A stretch of 64,000 nucleotides of DNA, taken from Streptomyces parvus. Lineage in GTDB: Bacteria > Actinomycetota > Actinomycetes > Streptomycetales > Streptomycetaceae. The translations under genes and the position numbers were made by a program. Below are positions 23,868-32,554 of the stretch, in pieces; the first letter of the stretch is position 1; the number at the start of each line of letters is the position of its first letter. The notes under the pieces were generated by a model that was given only the letters and a program-made list of their open reading frames with translations, made no database searches and was not told the origin of the DNA. The stretch is taken from assembly GCF_014648875.1 (NCBI RefSeq), contig NZ_BMRY01000008.1:62001-126000 (forward strand), written 5' to 3'.

Positions 23868-24806
23868 ATGGGAGTGACCGTGGTGGCGGATGTGATCGTG
23901 GTGGGCGGCGGGGTCGTCGGGCTCACCACCGCCGTGACGCTGGCGGAGCGCGGACTGCGGGTGCGGGTCTGGTCGCGTGATCCGGCCGGGGCCACCACGT
24001 CGGCGGTGGCGGGGGCCCTGTGGTGGCCGTACCGGATCGAGCCGGCCGAGCGGGTGGGCGACTGGTCGCTGGAGACGCTGGCGGTGTACGAGGAGCTGGC
24101 CGGCGCCCCGGCGGAGACCGGCGTACGACGAGTGGCGGGGCTGCACGGCGGGGAGCGGTTCGCGGCGCTGGGCCAGTGGGCGGCCGGGCTGAAGGACGCC
24201 GTGGAGGTGCCCGAAGGACTGCGGGTGACGCTGCCGCTACTGGACATGCCGGTCCATCTGGAGTGGCTGGAGCGGCGGCTCGTGGCGGCGGGCGGTGCGG
24301 TGGAGCGACGGGCGGTGACGGGGTTCGGCGAGGCGGCGGCGGTGAGCCCGGTGGTGGTGAACTGCACGGGGCTCGGGGCGCGCGAGCTGGTGCCCGACGC
24401 CGGGGTGCGGCCGGTGCGGGGGCAGCTGGTCGCGGTGGAGAACCCGGGCATCGAGGAGTGGTACACGGAGGCGGATCCGGCGTCGGCCGCGACGACGTAC
24501 TTCTTCCCGCAGCCGGGGCGGCTGGTGCTGGGCGGTACGGCGGAGGCGGACGATCCGCGCACGGAGCCCGATCCGGCGACGGCACGGGAGATCGTGGCGC
24601 GGTGCGCGCGCGTACGACCGGAGATCGCCGCCGCCCGGGTGCTCGGGCACCGGGTGGGGTTGCGCCCGGCGCGGGAGGCGGGGGTACGGATCGAGGCGGA
24701 GGCCCTGCCGGGCGGCGGCCTGCTGGTGCACAACTACGGGCACGGCGGTGCGGGCGTGACGGTGGCCTGGGGCTGCGCACGTGCGGCGGCGGCGCTGGTG
24801 GGCTGA
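23868..24806 (+). CDS. FAD-dependent D-amino-acid oxidase-like protein
   Basis: About 310 residues. An N-terminal Rossmann motif (VIVVGGGVVGLTTAVTLAE) is followed by TTSAVAGALWWPYRIEP, VVNCTGLGARELV and the C-terminal FAD segment VHNYGHGGAGVTVAWG. This set characterises D-amino-acid oxidases/DAO-superfamily enzymes, which oxidise D-amino acids to imino acids with release of hydrogen peroxide. Substrate preference cannot be read. The ATG at 23868 is listed; a GTG at 23874 has better-placed GAGGG six bases upstream and may be the true start. It is convergent with the BCCT transporter gene. Confidence 0.85.
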   Translation: MGVTVVADVIVVGGGVVGLTTAVTLAERGLRVRVWSRDPAGATTSAVAGALWWPYRIEPAERVGDWSLETLAVYEELAGAPAETGVRRVAGLHGGERFAALGQWAAGLKDAVEVPEGLRVTLPLLDMPVHLEWLERRLVAAGGAVERRAVTGFGEAAAVSPVVVNCTGLGARELVPDAGVRPVRGQLVAVENPGIEEWYTEADPASAATTYFFPQPGRLVLGGTAEADDPRTEPDPATAREIVARCARVRPEIAAARVLGHRVGLRPAREAGVRIEAEALPGGGLLVHNYGHGGAGVTVAWGCARAAAALVG

Positions 24807-24874
24807 CGGGGGCACGGGCCCGCCCCGGAGGCCCGCCGGTGCGCAGGCCCCCGACCGGCCCCGCAGCACACACC

Positions 24875-24907
24875 GGAGCCCGCGACCGGTCGGCGGGCGC
24901 GGGCTCC
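24875..24907. terminator. Hairpin between convergent oxidase and BCCT genes
   Basis: GGAGCCCGCG and CGCGGGCTCC form a perfect 10-bp stem with a 13-base loop in the 167-base convergent gap. It probably serves both directions. Confidence 0.6.
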
Positions 24908-24911
24908 AGGC

Positions 24912-24935
24912 GGTTGTGCGGCTGTGCGGCTGTGC
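24912..24935. repeat. Three 8-bp tandem repeats
   Basis: GGTTGTGC-GGCTGTGC-GGCTGTGC lie in the convergent gap next to the hairpin. No function is evident; a slippage-prone microsatellite is likely. Confidence 0.5.
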
Positions 24936-24973
24936 GGTCACACGGGCATGCCGTGCGGTCGCGTGGCGGGACG

Positions 24974-26776
24974 TCAGTCGGAGGGGTGGTCCTCGGTGGG
25001 GTCCGATGGCCGCTTCTCGGTGGAGACGGACGTGGCCGTCGAACCCGAGCCGCCCGACTCGTGCTTGTGGCGCTCGTCCGTGACCGGCGTGGTCCCGGGG
25101 CCGATCCGGATCTCGAAGTCGCCGTCGTACTTGGCGTGCCCCTCGATCACCGCGGACTCGACCGCTTCCACGCCGAACTCCTGGCGGACGATCTGCGGGT
25201 CCTTGCGCAGGTCCCGCATCAGGGCCACGCACATGCCGATCATCACGATGGTGAACGGCGCGGCCACCAGGATGGTGAGGTTCTGGAGCCCTTGGAGGGC
25301 GTTCTCCTTGCCCTCCCCGATCAGCAGCATGATCGCGGCCACGGCCCCGGTCACCACACCCCAGAAGATGACGACCCACTTGCCGGGTTCGAGAATGCCC
25401 TTCTGCGAGAGAGTGCCCATGACGATCGAGGCGGCATCGGCTCCGGAGACGAAGAAGATGCCGACCAGGACCATCACGAGGATGCAGGTGACCGTGGCGA
25501 TCGGGAACTCCTGGAGGACGCCGAACAGCTGCGCCTCGGGGGTGTCGGCGCCCTGGAGCTTGCCGGCCTCGTCCAGCTTCATGGCCGAGCCGCCGAAGAC
25601 GGCGAACCAGATCAGGCTGACGGTGCTGGGCACCAGGATGACGCCGCCGACGAACTGACGGATCGTACGGCCGCGGCTGATGCGGGCGATGAACATGCCG
25701 ACGAAGGGCGTCCAGGAGATCCACCAGGCCCAGTAGAAGACCGTCCAGCTGCCGAGCCAGTCCGCGACGCCCTCGCCGCTGGACGCCTCGGTGCGCCCGA
25801 CGAGCTGCCCGAGGTCGCTGAGGTAGGCGCCGAGGGAGGTGGGCAGCAGGTCGAGCACGATGATCGTGGGGCCGGCGATGAAGACGAACACCACCAGGAG
25901 CAGGGCCAGCACCATGTTGGTGTTGGACAGCCACTGGATGCCCTTCTCGACGCCGGAGACGGCGGAGAGGACGAAGCAGACGGTCAGGACGGCGATGATG
26001 GCGACGAGGAGGCCGGTGCCGGTCTTCTCCATCCAGTCCAGTTCCTCGAAGCCGCTGCCGATCTGGAGCGCGCCCAGACCGAGGGAGGCCGCGGAGCCGA
26101 ACAGGGTGGCGAAGATGGCCAGGATGTCGATGAAGCGGCCGAAGCCCCCGTAGGCGTGCCGCTTGCCGATCAGCGGCTCGAAGACCGCGCTGATCGTCTG
26201 CCGCCTGCGCATCCGGTACGCGCTGTAGGCGATGGCGAGGCCCACCACCGCGTAGATCGCCCAGGGGTGCAGCGTCCAGTGGAAGAGCGTCGTGGCCATC
26301 GCCGTTCCCATGGCGTCGGCCGCGTCCGCCGGGTCGGTGCCGGGCGGCGGGGTACGGAAGTGGGCGAGCGGTTCGCTCACGCCGTAGAACATCAGCCCGA
26401 TGCCCATACCGGCGCTGAACATCATGGCGACCCAGGAGACGGTCCGGAACTCCGGCTCCTCACCCTCCTGGCCGAGGCAGATCTTGCCGTACCGGCTGAT
26501 GGCCAGCCACAGCGCGAAGACGACGAAGCCGGAGGCGGCCAGCATGAAGGCCCAGCCGCCGTTGTGGATCAGTCCTTCGAGCAGCGTGCTGGAAACGCTC
26601 TCCAGGGAGTCGGTCGCGGTCGCTCCCCACACGACGAAGGCGAGGGTGAGGACCGCCGTGACACCGAACACCACTCGGTCGGTGGTGGGGGTCCTGGTAC
26701 TGACCGGTTCGGGGGGAAGGTCGGCCGTGACCGCCAGCCCCTCCCGCCCCTCCGCTGTCTGGTCGTCCTGGGACAC
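24974..26776 (-). CDS. BCCT-family betaine/choline/carnitine transporter
   Basis: The 600-residue protein has 12 predicted transmembrane helices and the BCCT signature region (AWWISWTPFVGMFIARISRG). A soluble C-terminal tail of about 80 residues ends in charged and Ser/Thr-rich sequence (KHESGGSGSTATSVSTEK); such tails act as osmosensors in BetP-type carriers. It probably imports compatible solutes with sodium or protons. GTG 26776 has AAAGG eight bases upstream and is chosen over GTG 26785, three codons earlier. It lies downstream of the M14 peptidase gene on the same strand after 73 bases and could be read from its own promoter. Confidence 0.88.
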   Translation of the reverse strand: MSQDDQTAEGREGLAVTADLPPEPVSTRTPTTDRVVFGVTAVLTLAFVVWGATATDSLESVSSTLLEGLIHNGGWAFMLAASGFVVFALWLAISRYGKICLGQEGEEPEFRTVSWVAMMFSAGMGIGLMFYGVSEPLAHFRTPPPGTDPADAADAMGTAMATTLFHWTLHPWAIYAVVGLAIAYSAYRMRRRQTISAVFEPLIGKRHAYGGFGRFIDILAIFATLFGSAASLGLGALQIGSGFEELDWMEKTGTGLLVAIIAVLTVCFVLSAVSGVEKGIQWLSNTNMVLALLLVVFVFIAGPTIIVLDLLPTSLGAYLSDLGQLVGRTEASSGEGVADWLGSWTVFYWAWWISWTPFVGMFIARISRGRTIRQFVGGVILVPSTVSLIWFAVFGGSAMKLDEAGKLQGADTPEAQLFGVLQEFPIATVTCILVMVLVGIFFVSGADAASIVMGTLSQKGILEPGKWVVIFWGVVTGAVAAIMLLIGEGKENALQGLQNLTILVAAPFTIVMIGMCVALMRDLRKDPQIVRQEFGVEAVESAVIEGHAKYDGDFEIRIGPGTTPVTDERHKHESGGSGSTATSVSTEKRPSDPTEDHPSD

Positions 26777-26849
26777 AAATGGCACCTTTCACCGAGTCTG
26801 AAAAACGCTCTCCGTAGGCAGTACCACACCTGCCCCGGATCTCGAAGGA

Positions 26850-28235
26850 TCAACAAGCGGTTCCGGCTTGACCGTTTGTGAGGTGATATGTCGCTCGCTG
26901 ATCGAGGAGCAGGGGAATCAGGCTCCGAGCCGACTGCCGCAACGGCACGAATGCGCCATCCCGCTCCGGCCGGGCCCGGACCCCGTGCAGGGCCAGCTCG
27001 TCCTTCACCGCCGCGTACTGGGCGGCGTCCAGCCGGTAGCCGCACGGCGGGTCGACCAGGACCTCGGACGGTTCGGCCGGGTCGTTGTCGGCGCCGCCCA
27101 GATAGACGGGCCCCCGGTCGGCGAGACCGGCCAGGCGGGAGAGGGCGGTGGCCGTCCGGAGCCGGGCGCGCTGCTCGTCGGTGAAGTCGAAGAGGCCGCC
27201 GAGCGCGGTCTTCTGGGAGTCGACCCTGCGCCGGTGGCTGAGGGCCGGATCGGCCTTCTCCGCGTCGCTCAGCGCGTCGACCCGGGACTCGATGAGCAGG
27301 CCGACGGCGTGCTTGAGCCCGGAGGTGTTGCGCAGGATGCGTTCCTGACCGTCCCCGGCGACCTGCTTGATCGGCTCTCCGGTGGCCGGGTCGGTCCAGA
27401 TGCCGTAGTGCCCGCTGCTGTAGCCGTCCGCCGTTGCGGCGGGGCGGACGTAGCGCTCGGAGAGGGTGCGTGAGGCGTCGTGGACCCCGTCGTGGACGTT
27501 CAGGTTCCGCGGCCACAGGGTGAACAGGTCCCTGTCGTAGTACGGCGGGGTCGCGCCGTACTCGTGCAAGTCGTAGATCACCTGCGGCCGTTCGTCACGG
27601 ACCACGGTGGCGATCGTCCGCGCCTCGGCGGTCTCCAGGGCGATGTGGTCGCGGTTGATGTCCACCCCGTCGGCGTTGCCGCGGGTGTCGGCCGCGCGGC
27701 CGTCGGGGTTGGCTGTGGGCAGCACGAGCAGGGTCGTACGGGCCAGGAACGCGCGGGTCGCCCGGTCCTCGGCGAACGCCAGGTCGCGGATCGTGGTCAG
27801 ACAGGCCTCGCGCCCGGCGGGTTCGTCCCCGTGCTGACTGCAGATCAGCAGGACGGTCGTGGCGCCGGGCCGCTCCTGGCCGACGCGTACGAGCCGCAGG
27901 GCGCGGCCCTCGCCGGTCGTACCGACGCGGTCCACGGAGACCCGGTCGCTCCCCCGGTCCACCGCGGCGAGGAACTCCCGCTCCTCCGCCTCCCCGGTCC
28001 AGCGGGCGCCCTCGCTCGTCTCGAACCCGGTGCGCGGCGGTCGGTGCGCGGCCTCGGCGGGTGCGATGGCGAACGGCAGGGCGAGCGCGGCGAGCGTCGC
28101 CGCCACGGCCGTCCGGCGCATCGTCCGCGCCGAGCGGCGCGGGGCGACGGACTCCGGCCGCGCGGGGCCGGGCACCGGTGCCAGCCACGGGTGCGGACTG
28201 AGCAGGTGGAGTGCGCGAGCGACACGACGGGTCAT
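26850..28235 (-). CDS. Secreted M14-family zinc carboxypeptidase
   Basis: About 461 residues. The start ATG at 28235 has CGGAGG nine bases upstream. It yields a long basic n-region before the hydrophobic core (TAVAATLAALALPFAIAP) and an AEA cleavage site. Starting at 28121 would give a shorter classical signal peptide. Zinc ligands of M14 enzymes are visible in LICSQHGDEPAGREA and the distal His in IYDLHEYG; a catalytic Glu candidate is in LLIESRVDAL. The protein also has NPDGR and DINRDH motifs of the family. It probably trims peptides outside the cell. The M1 peptidase gene is divergent across a 263-base promoter region, suggesting joint extracellular peptide use. Confidence 0.88.
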   Translation of the reverse strand: MTRRVARALHLLSPHPWLAPVPGPARPESVAPRRSARTMRRTAVAATLAALALPFAIAPAEAAHRPPRTGFETSEGARWTGEAEEREFLAAVDRGSDRVSVDRVGTTGEGRALRLVRVGQERPGATTVLLICSQHGDEPAGREACLTTIRDLAFAEDRATRAFLARTTLLVLPTANPDGRAADTRGNADGVDINRDHIALETAEARTIATVVRDERPQVIYDLHEYGATPPYYDRDLFTLWPRNLNVHDGVHDASRTLSERYVRPAATADGYSSGHYGIWTDPATGEPIKQVAGDGQERILRNTSGLKHAVGLLIESRVDALSDAEKADPALSHRRRVDSQKTALGGLFDFTDEQRARLRTATALSRLAGLADRGPVYLGGADNDPAEPSEVLVDPPCGYRLDAAQYAAVKDELALHGVRARPERDGAFVPLRQSARSLIPLLLDQRATYHLTNGQAGTAC

Positions 28236-28498
28236 CAGCTGCTGCCTCCGGAACGGGTGGGGGCGGGCGCCGTGACGCCCGTCGGTCTGTCGGCGATGTG
28301 CGGACGTTACCCCGGTCAACTCCTGGGCAACAGGGGGCGATCACCGCCATCCACGGGTTCGCGCGTCCTGCCGTCCGTGTCGACGGAATGGCGATCGTGT
28401 GACAGAAGCACCCGGAATGCCCCGTCCCGCCCCGGCGGCTGCATAGCCTCGTGACGACCGGTCGGAAGATCATCCGTCCCGACTAATTGGAGCTTGTT

Positions 28499-30064
28499 GT
28501 GCACCGCAGATTCATCGTCCCCAGCGCACTGGCGGCCACCCTTCTGCTGGCGATCCCGGCAGCGGCCACACCGGGCACCGTGGGCGCCCCGGGTATCGGC
28601 GACCCCTACTACCCGGCCAGCGGAAACGGTGGCTACGACGTCTCCCACTACGACCTGCGGCTGAAGTATCAGCCCACGACCGACCTGCTGGAGGGGACGG
28701 CGACGATCCTCGCCACCACCACGCAGGAGCTGTCCCGCTTCAACCTCGACTTCGGGCTCGACGTCTCCGAGGTGCGGGTGAACGGCAAGAAGGCCCGCTT
28801 CGCCACGAGCGGCGACCACGAGCTGGAGGTCACCCCGGCGGAGAAACTCGCGAAGGGCAAGGCCGTCTCCGTCGTCGTCCGGTACGCCGGGAAGCCCTCC
28901 GAGCTGAAGATCAACGGCTGGACCGCGTGGGCGCGGACCCCGGACGGCGGTGTCGCCGCGCAGGAGCCGGAGTCGGCGGTGTGGTGGTACCCGAGCAACG
29001 ACCATCCGCTGGACAAGGCCACGTACGACATCTCGGTCTCGGTGCCCGACGGCACCCAGGCGATCAGCAACGGGGTGCTGCAGTCGCAGAGCTCGAAGCT
29101 GGGCTGGACCCGCTTCAACTGGCGCTCCGACAAGCCGCAGGCGACCTATCTGACGACGCTCGCGGTCGGCAAGTTCGACATCACGACGGACAAGACCGCC
29201 GATGGTCTGCCGGTGCTGAACGCCTACAGCAAGGATCTCGGCGCCAACGCCGGTGCGGCCCGCGCGAGCATCGAGCGGACCACCGAGGTCGCCGAGTGGC
29301 TGACCGGGGTGTTCGGCCCCTACCCGTACAACGCGCTCGGCGGATACGTGCCCAACGTGACGAGCGGCTTCGCCCTGGAGACGCAGACCCGGCCCTTCTA
29401 CAGCCCGAAGCAGTTCGCGAACGGCGCCAACGTCTCGGTCGTCGTGCATGAGATCGCGCACCAGTGGTACGGCAACAGCGTGTCGGTCGACAGCTGGAAG
29501 GACATCTGGATCAACGAGGGCTTCGCCCGGTACAGCCAGTGGCTCTGGTCGGAGAAGGAGGGCGAGGGCACCGCGCAGGAGCTGGCGGACTACACGTACG
29601 CCCAGCACCCGGCCGACGACCCGTTCTGGAAGGTGAAGCCGGGCGATCCGGGTCCGGACGACCAGTTCGCCCTCGCCGTCTACGACCGGGGCGCGCTGGC
29701 GCTCCAGGCGCTGCGCAACGAGGTCGGTGACGACACCTTCTTCGAGCTGCTGAAGGGCTGGCCGGCCGAGCACGCGCACGGCAACGCGAACGTGGGCGAC
29801 TTCGTCCGGTACGCGGAGCGGGTCTCGGACAAGCCGCTCGCGGCGCTGTTCGACACCTGGCTGTACCAGCCGTCGCGGCCGTCGGCCCCGGCCGCGGCCG
29901 ACGCGGGTCTCGCCGAGGCCGCCCTGTCGGCGCGGTCGGCGGCGCGGGTCGAGCGGCCCGCGTCCTGGAAGAAGATCGCGGCGACGAACACCGTGCACGA
30001 CCACGGCGACCACGGGCACGGCGAGCGCCCGGACCGGGGTCACGTGGGTCACGACCACCGCTGA
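28499..30064 (+). CDS. Secreted M1-family aminopeptidase with His-rich tail
   Basis: The 521-residue protein has a Sec signal peptide (FIVPSALAATLLLAIPAAA) and an M1 catalytic domain. The gluzincin motif HEIAHQWYGNS, followed 18 residues later by the Glu of WINEGFARY (about residues 317-340), is complete. The N-terminal exopeptidase motif reads SGFALETQTRP instead of G-x-MEN, as in other secreted bacterial M1 members. The C-terminus is unusual: an Ala-rich linker and then HDHGDHGHG...GHVGHDHR, a His-rich metal-binding-like tail. GTG 28499 with GGAG six bases upstream is the start. It terminates at a hairpin shared with the convergent MpaB gene. Confidence 0.88.
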   Translation: MHRRFIVPSALAATLLLAIPAAATPGTVGAPGIGDPYYPASGNGGYDVSHYDLRLKYQPTTDLLEGTATILATTTQELSRFNLDFGLDVSEVRVNGKKARFATSGDHELEVTPAEKLAKGKAVSVVVRYAGKPSELKINGWTAWARTPDGGVAAQEPESAVWWYPSNDHPLDKATYDISVSVPDGTQAISNGVLQSQSSKLGWTRFNWRSDKPQATYLTTLAVGKFDITTDKTADGLPVLNAYSKDLGANAGAARASIERTTEVAEWLTGVFGPYPYNALGGYVPNVTSGFALETQTRPFYSPKQFANGANVSVVVHEIAHQWYGNSVSVDSWKDIWINEGFARYSQWLWSEKEGEGTAQELADYTYAQHPADDPFWKVKPGDPGPDDQFALAVYDRGALALQALRNEVGDDTFFELLKGWPAEHAHGNANVGDFVRYAERVSDKPLAALFDTWLYQPSRPSAPAAADAGLAEAALSARSAARVERPASWKKIAATNTVHDHGDHGHGERPDRGHVGHDHR

Positions 30065-30090
30065 CGGGGACCCGCACCAGGTCGCCGGGT

Positions 30091-30125
30091 GCGTCGGAAC
30101 GGTGGACGTTCAGCCGTTCCGACGC
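30091..30125. terminator. Bidirectional terminator overlapping the MpaB-family gene's 3' end
   Basis: GCGTCGGAACGG and CCGTTCCGACGC form a perfect 12-bp stem around an 11-base loop. The right arm lies inside the last codons of the convergent MpaB-family gene and its stop lies in the loop. Confidence 0.7.
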
Positions 30126-31057
30126 GCCTCGGCGGCCCACACCGCCCGGGCCGCCCGCGCCCGGGGCAGATAGCGCAGCCGCTCCGGCAGGACGGGGACG
30201 ACGACCCGCAGGACCGCGCACATCCGGCGCAGCCGCTTCTCCTGCTCCGCGCTCCACGGCAGGCCGACGGCCGCGCGGGCGTCGGGCGGCATGAGCCCGA
30301 TGGTGACGAACCGCCGGAAGCGGGCCAGCGGCGGCAGCAGCACCGGCCACAGGGCGCGCAGGACCGTCCGCAGCGGCCACGGGCCCCGGTCCGGCGGGGG
30401 TACGGGCTGGTCGACGTCGACCAGTTCCCGTACGACGGTGGTCGCCTCGATCTCCTCGGCGAGCATCTTCTTCCAGTACGGCCAGAACTCCTCGATGGTC
30501 TGCGGCATGTCCCGGTCGTGGATGCCGAGGATCCGGCCGACCTGGAGCCACTCGCGGTACAGGGCGCGCTCCTGGGCCGGGGTCATGGGCCGGATCAGAT
30601 AGCGGGCCGCGTGCTGGTAGACGGGGAAGCCGGTGGCGTGCACCCAGGCGTAGTTGGCGGGCGTCAGGGCGTGGTAGCGGCGGCCCCGGGTGTCGGTGCC
30701 CCGAATGGTGCGGTGCAGCACGCGCAGCCTGCGGCCCTCCTCCGCCGCCTGCTCGCCGCCGTACACCCAGAGCTGGAGCGAGCGCAGCGAGCGTTCGCCG
30801 CGCCCCCAGGGGTCCGTGCGGAAGACGGAGTGCTCGTCGACTCCGGCGCCGACGGCCGGGTGGGCGACCTGGAGGGTGAGAGCGGCGGGCAGCATCAGCA
30901 GGGCGCGGATGTCGCCGGACAGGCTCCAGAGCACCCCGCCGGGCGGGGGCGGCTCGGGGTCCGCACCCCGGTCGCGCGCGGGCAGCTCGGGACCCGAGCC
31001 CGGCGCTGCCTCCGGTCCGCGGGCCCGGGGGCCCTGCACGTCCTTGGCGCTGCTCAT
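30110..31057 (-). CDS. MpaB/DUF2236-family heme oxygenase-like protein
   Basis: The 315-residue protein has the DUF2236 N-terminal segment LLMLPAALTLQVAHPAVGAG, whose conserved His ligates heme b in latex-clearing proteins, and YAWVHATGFPVYQHAA with further conserved His residues. The family includes the mycophenolic-acid MpaB oxygenase, latex-clearing protein and many uncharacterised actinobacterial proteins. The substrate is unknown; there is no signal peptide, so it is cytoplasmic. It is monocistronic and convergent with the M1 peptidase gene; their 3' ends share a hairpin. Confidence 0.82.
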   Translation of the reverse strand: MSSAKDVQGPRARGPEAAPGSGPELPARDRGADPEPPPPGGVLWSLSGDIRALLMLPAALTLQVAHPAVGAGVDEHSVFRTDPWGRGERSLRSLQLWVYGGEQAAEEGRRLRVLHRTIRGTDTRGRRYHALTPANYAWVHATGFPVYQHAARYLIRPMTPAQERALYREWLQVGRILGIHDRDMPQTIEEFWPYWKKMLAEEIEATTVVRELVDVDQPVPPPDRGPWPLRTVLRALWPVLLPPLARFRRFVTIGLMPPDARAAVGLPWSAEQEKRLRRMCAVLRVVVPVLPERLRYLPRARAARAVWAAEARRNG

Positions 31058-31178
31058 CCGGTGCTCCCGCGATCCCGGCGGGCCTGCCGTGCGCTGCCCG
31101 TCCCCTTCCCCTCCATGATCCCTCGTGGCCGGGAGAGCCGTGATGGCGGGCCCGGTCCCCGGCGGGCGGGCCGCCGGG

Positions 31179-31655
31179 TCAGTCGTGGTCGTACACCGTC
31201 ACCGGCACGCCGGCCGATATCAGGCGTCGCTCGATCAGCGGCTCGATCCGGGGCCACGTGCCGCCCGCGAGCCCGCAGCCGATCCGGGGCATGTGGACGG
31301 ATGCCCCCAGCTCGCCCGCCCTGGCGGCCACCGCGCCGAGCGCCGTGTCGATGGCCTCGTACCGCACGGGCACTCCCTTGCTGCCGGTGCGCATACCGCG
31401 CTGGCCGACGATGTTGGCCACCCAGAGACAGTGCCCCACCTGCACGAACTGTGCCGCACCCAGGGCGAAGTCGTTGCCCGCGCGCTCCCGGTGCCAGCGG
31501 CGGTAGGCGGCCTCGGGCTCGGGCCAGCGGCGGGAGAGGGCGAGCACGAAGCCCTTGCCCCAGCCGCCGAGGTCGTTGCAGACGTGGACGATCAGCTTGA
31601 CGCCCTTGCCCTGCGGGGCGGTGGCGTCCCCCCGTACGTAAGTGATCTCCGACAT
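31179..31655 (-). CDS. Macro-domain protein (ADP-ribose-binding/hydrolase-like)
   Basis: At 158 residues this is essentially a lone macro domain. Typical segments are EITYVRGDATAPQGKGVKLI, the ADP-ribose-contacting HVCNDLGGWGKGF, and HMPRIGCGLAGGTW. The NDLGGWGKG pattern resembles the TARG1/Poa1p-like branch (ADP-ribose-1''-phosphate phosphatase or ADP-ribosyl-glutamate hydrolase). No DarT or other ADP-ribosyltransferase gene is adjacent, so a toxin-antitoxin role is not supported here. A TACGGT box ends six bases before the ATG with no Shine-Dalgarno sequence, suggesting a leaderless transcript. Confidence 0.85.
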   Translation of the reverse strand: MSEITYVRGDATAPQGKGVKLIVHVCNDLGGWGKGFVLALSRRWPEPEAAYRRWHRERAGNDFALGAAQFVQVGHCLWVANIVGQRGMRTGSKGVPVRYEAIDTALGAVAARAGELGASVHMPRIGCGLAGGTWPRIEPLIERRLISAGVPVTVYDHD

Positions 31656-31740
31656 GACGCCACCGTACGGGCCGCCACTGACAACGGGCCCGGGGTGGAC
31701 GGCGGCGCGATGGTGCCGGAGACTTTCGCAGTAGTGGTGA

Positions 31741-31755
31741 GACAGCGGAACTGTC
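31741..31755. promoter_or_regulatory. Inverted repeat upstream of the MerR-family gene
   Basis: GACAG-CGGAA-CTGTC is a 5-5-5 inverted repeat centred about 39 bases before the MerR start, a usual place for autoregulatory binding. Support is positional only. Confidence 0.35.
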
Positions 31756-31786
31756 CGATACCGGGATTCGACGGCGGGGAGCAGAG

Positions 31787-32518
31787 ATGGCGACGGGGAC
31801 CGACGAGCCGACGCTCACGGTGGACGAGCTGGCGGCCCGTGCCGGCGTCACCGTGCGTACCGTGCGGTTCTACAGCACCCGGGGCCTGTTGCCGCCCCCG
31901 GTCATCGGTCCGCGCCGGGTCGGGCACTACGGGCCCGGCCATCTCTCGCGGCTCGCGCTGATCGAGGAACTCCAGCAGCAGGGCATGACGCTGGCCGCGA
32001 TCGAACGCTATCTGGAGCAGCTGCCGCCCGACCTGAGCGTCCATGATCTGGCCATCCACCGGGCGCTGGTCGCGTCCTGGGCTCCGGACAAGACCGAGGA
32101 CTTCTCCCGGGCCGAGCTGGAGCGGCGGGCCGGGCGGGGGCTGTCGGAGGCGGATGTCGAGCGGCTGGCGGCGATGGGGGTGCTGGTCCGGCCGCAGGAG
32201 GACAACGAACCGTACCGGGTGGATCTCGGGCTGCTGCGGCTCGGGGTGGAGCTGCTGGACGTGCCGATCGCCCACGAGACGATCCTGGCGGCGCGGACCG
32301 TGCTGCTGGAGCACACCCGTTCGGCGGCGCAGGAGATGACCCGGCTGTTCCGGGACGAGGTGTGGAATCCGTACCGGGAGCGGGAGGGCGATCCGGAGCA
32401 TGTGGCCGCAATGAAGTCGCTGTCGGCCCATATGCAACCGATCGTGGTCCAGGCGCTGGTGACGGCGTTTCAGCGGTCGCTGAAGGAGGAGCTGCGGGCC
32501 GCGTTCACCGCCGAGTGA
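31787..32518 (+). CDS. MerR-family transcriptional regulator
   Basis: The 243-residue protein has an N-terminal MerR winged helix-turn-helix (LTVDELAARAGVTVRTVRFY, wing HYGPGHLSRLALIEELQQ). The long C-terminal effector domain lacks the Cys residues expected of metal sensors. ATG 31787 has GGGGAG upstream. It is convergent with the beta-oxidation operon and divergent from the macro-domain gene. Targets are unknown; the neighbouring fad operon is a candidate by proximity only. Confidence 0.87.
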   Translation: MATGTDEPTLTVDELAARAGVTVRTVRFYSTRGLLPPPVIGPRRVGHYGPGHLSRLALIEELQQQGMTLAAIERYLEQLPPDLSVHDLAIHRALVASWAPDKTEDFSRAELERRAGRGLSEADVERLAAMGVLVRPQEDNEPYRVDLGLLRLGVELLDVPIAHETILAARTVLLEHTRSAAQEMTRLFRDEVWNPYREREGDPEHVAAMKSLSAHMQPIVVQALVTAFQRSLKEELRAAFTAE

Positions 32519-32533
32519 CGGTGAACGCGGCCC
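32496..32533. terminator. Terminator hairpin embedded in the MerR gene's end
   Basis: GGGCCGCGTTCACCG and its exact complement form a 15-bp stem; the eight-base loop contains the TGA stop codon. The left arm encodes the last residues of the regulator. It also faces the end of fadB on the opposite strand, so it is probably bidirectional. Confidence 0.75.
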
Positions 32534-32554
32534 GGACACGAGCCCGTCGACGGC

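Noticed and set aside
31179..31655. DarG-like antitoxin of a DarTG system
   Set aside because: No DarT-type ADP-ribosyltransferase gene lies on either side.
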